Assembly (NCBI GenBank): GCA_027485615.1
Contig: JAIXQS010000011.1
Location: forward strand, 46,966 to 110,965
Length of the DNA stretch: 64,000 nucleotides
Reading direction: 5' to 3'
Source: Verrucomicrobiaceae bacterium
GTDB lineage: Bacteria; Verrucomicrobiota; Verrucomicrobiia; Verrucomicrobiales; Akkermansiaceae
Positions within the stretch are counted from its first letter, which is position 1; each line of letters starts with the position of its first letter. Position numbers and translations under genes: made by a program. A model generated the notes under the pieces. It did not search any database. It had not been told where the DNA came from and was given only the letters and a program-made list of their open reading frames with translations. Positions 62,559 to 64,000 of this stretch are shown here, piece after piece.

Positions 62559-63677
62559 ATGGAAATCACCCAAACGGCATACGGAACCTGGAGCGGAGGC
62601 CGCTTCATGCACTTCGGCGAAACTCTCTCGGAAGAACGCTTCCTCGGCTGCATCAAGACCGCCTACGAGGCCGGCATTCGCACCTTCGTCACCTCCGACG
62701 TTTACGGAAACGGCAAGGCCGACGAACTCCTCGGCAAGGCGCTCGCGGGCATCGACCGCTCCAGCTACGCCCTCGTCGGCATGATCGGCCACGATTTCTA
62801 CGACGGCGAGCGCAAGGGCAGCCAAGGCTACCCGCGCTTCACCGATCCCGAGCTGCGCGGCGAAGATGGCTATGACGAGTTCGTCCAGCGCGCGACCAAG
62901 CTCTCGCTGCAGCGCTGCGGCACCGACCATTTCGATCTCCTCATGCTCCACAACCCGGACGTGATCGGATACACCTCGGAAGCCCTCTGGCAAGCCATGG
63001 CCCGCGCCAAGGAAACCGGCCTCACCAAACAGCTCGGCATGGCTCCCGGCCCCGCCAACGGCTTCACCCTCGACCTCCTCGATTTCTTCGAAAAATTCGG
63101 GGACATCATCGACTGGACCATGCTCATTCTCAATCCGCTCGAGCCATGGCCATCGAACCTCCTCCTCCCCGCCTGCGAGAAAAAAGGCATCAAGGTGCTC
63201 ACCCGGGTCGTCGATTACGGGGGCGTCTTCCACGATGATCTCGGCGGCCCCGACCATGTTTTCAAACCCGGCGACCACCGCACCTATCGCCCCGAGGGCT
63301 GGGTCGGCCACGGTATGGAAAAGGCGAACCGCATGCGCCCCATCGCCGAGAAATACAACCTCTCCATGATGGAGTTCGCCTGCATCTGGAACCTCAGCCA
63401 AGCGCCCGTGGAGTGCGTCGTCCCCACCTTCATCCAGGAAGCCGGCGAGAGCGCGCGTCCCATCGAGGACAAGATCCGCGAATTCGGCAACATGCCCGAC
63501 GTCCGCCTCACTCCCGAGGAGGTCGATGCCGTCCGCCAGATCGGCGACAACACCGGCTGCATGAAACTCAAGGGAGCCAGCCAGCGCCACGCCACGTCCG
63601 AGCGCTGCGACGAATGGCCGATGCGCCCCGAGCTCCTCGAACTCGCCGAGCGGTACGGGGTGGGCACCGACTGGTGA
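62559..63677 (+). CDS. Aldo/keto reductase-like protein with altered catalytic tetrad
   Basis: 372 residues from the ATG at 62559. TIM-barrel AKR features include GIRTFVTSDVYGNGKADELL, YVQRATKLSLQRCGTDHFD-like sequence (LSLQRCGTDHFDLLMLHNPD) and LTPEEVDAVRQI. Compared with the usual FDTADVYG the catalytic Asp is Val, and in the LVGMIGHD segment the usual Lys (TKVG) is Met; Tyr and His are kept. Enzyme activity may therefore be lost or changed. It follows the sugar kinase by ~100 bases in the same direction. Confidence 0.8.
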   Translation: MEITQTAYGTWSGGRFMHFGETLSEERFLGCIKTAYEAGIRTFVTSDVYGNGKADELLGKALAGIDRSSYALVGMIGHDFYDGERKGSQGYPRFTDPELRGEDGYDEFVQRATKLSLQRCGTDHFDLLMLHNPDVIGYTSEALWQAMARAKETGLTKQLGMAPGPANGFTLDLLDFFEKFGDIIDWTMLILNPLEPWPSNLLLPACEKKGIKVLTRVVDYGGVFHDDLGGPDHVFKPGDHRTYRPEGWVGHGMEKANRMRPIAEKYNLSMMEFACIWNLSQAPVECVVPTFIQEAGESARPIEDKIREFGNMPDVRLTPEEVDAVRQIGDNTGCMKLKGASQRHATSERCDEWPMRPELLELAERYGVGTDW

Positions 63678-63812
63678 GAAACCCTAAACCTTGAATTTTA
63701 AACCTTAAGGGAGGCTCCCGCGCTTCCTTGGCTTCGACGGTTGTTGATTTCGCTTGAAACGTCTGCCTTCACAGCGCATACCGCTTTCCGTTTCCACACG
63801 GTTCAGCCCAAC

Positions 63813-63900
63813 GGAGGGGTGGTAGAGTGGTCGATTGCGCCAGTCTTGAAAACTGGAGAGCCGAAAGGTTCCGTGGGTTCGAATCCCACCCCCTCCGCCA
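63813..63900 (+). tRNA. tRNA-Ser (TGA anticodon)
   Basis: Class II tRNA with acceptor GGAGGGG/CCCCTCC, anticodon stem CCAGT/ACTGG with loop CTTGAAA (anticodon TGA), a long variable arm (AGAGCCGAAAGGTTCC) and T arm GTGGG-TTCGAAT-CCCAC. The discriminator is G and CCA is encoded (63898-63900). Confidence 0.97.
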
Positions 63901-63936
63901 ACACCCCAACCCGGCTCATCCGGGTTGGGGTGTTGG
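63898..63936 (+). terminator. 17-bp hairpin starting at the tRNA-Ser CCA end
   Basis: CCAACACCCCAACCCGG pairs perfectly with CCGGGTTGGGGTGTTGG, loop CTCAT. The stem includes the encoded CCA. A U tract is short (CGTTTC), so termination is likely but pairing could also matter for 3' processing. Confidence 0.65.
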
Positions 63937-64000
63937 CGTTTCAGGTCGGGGATGAGAACCCCTGCGAAGCTTGGGGTTCGAACGCTGGGGCGAGCTTCGC

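Overview
The window looks like chromosomal DNA of a high-GC Verrucomicrobiae-type bacterium (Luteolibacter/Haloferula-like; phylum inference only). The grounds are a Verru_Chthon cassette A-type pilin-like protein, a DUF1552/DUF1592/ThuA/multi-heme cluster of the kind found in Planctomycetes and Verrucomicrobia, a secreted sulfatase and a SASA-type esterase, a Pur-alpha-like DUF3276 protein and RNase HIII. No transposase, integrase, phage gene, rRNA operon or CRISPR array is visible. Two tRNA genes are present.

Layout. 1-4.9 kb: the end of an exopolysaccharide export cluster (outer-membrane barrel, Wzc-like tyrosine autokinase, short Wza-like export protein, HEAT-PDZ protein). 4.9-8.4 kb: housekeeping genes on the minus strand (pseudouridine synthase, thioredoxin, a 25-residue membrane peptide, a Pro/Ala-rich membrane protein, HupE-like protein, small acidic protein). 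8.5-14.8 kb: secreted sulfatase translationally coupled to a large unknown secreted protein, convergent with a SASA-type esterase. 14.9-22.3 kb: RND efflux pair and a SWIM/SNF2 helicase. 22.4-26.2 kb: complete potABCD polyamine importer with ATGA overlaps. 26.9-36.8 kb: six exported oxidative or metabolic proteins on the minus strand (5-heme cytochrome, sorbosone-dehydrogenase-like propeller, ThuA-like, diheme DUF1592 protein, DUF1552, amidohydrolase). This is the most interesting gene system here. Just upstream lies a scar in which the 5' end of a DUF6288-like gene is joined to the 3' end of a DUF1080-like gene. 37-52.6 kb: core functions (menA, rnhC, lipid A-type acyltransferase, HIT protein, lipase, L,D-transpeptidase, tRNA-Arg, YheT-like hydrolase, ffh, polysaccharide deacetylase, secA, corA, tatD). 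52.6-58 kb: Verru_Chthon-type cassette A gene with a downstream unknown gene and a broken prepilin upstream. 58-64 kb: dus, DUF3276, PIN/TRAM membrane protein, metallophosphoesterase, sugar kinase-like phosphotransferase, unusual aldo/keto reductase and tRNA-Ser.

Intergenic DNA is rich in structured repeats. There are three terminal-inverted-repeat elements whose arms begin ACCGC followed by short tandem CGC-units (about 40.96, 44.03 and 50.26 kb). One of them is bracketed by a 14-bp direct repeat. A second repeat family has one copy at 12.3 kb and an inverted pair at 57.9 kb. Twin hairpins with identical CCCT loops lie at 34.4 kb, and twin palindromes in the divergent region at 8.4 kb. All family names rest on motif recognition by eye; no database search was run.
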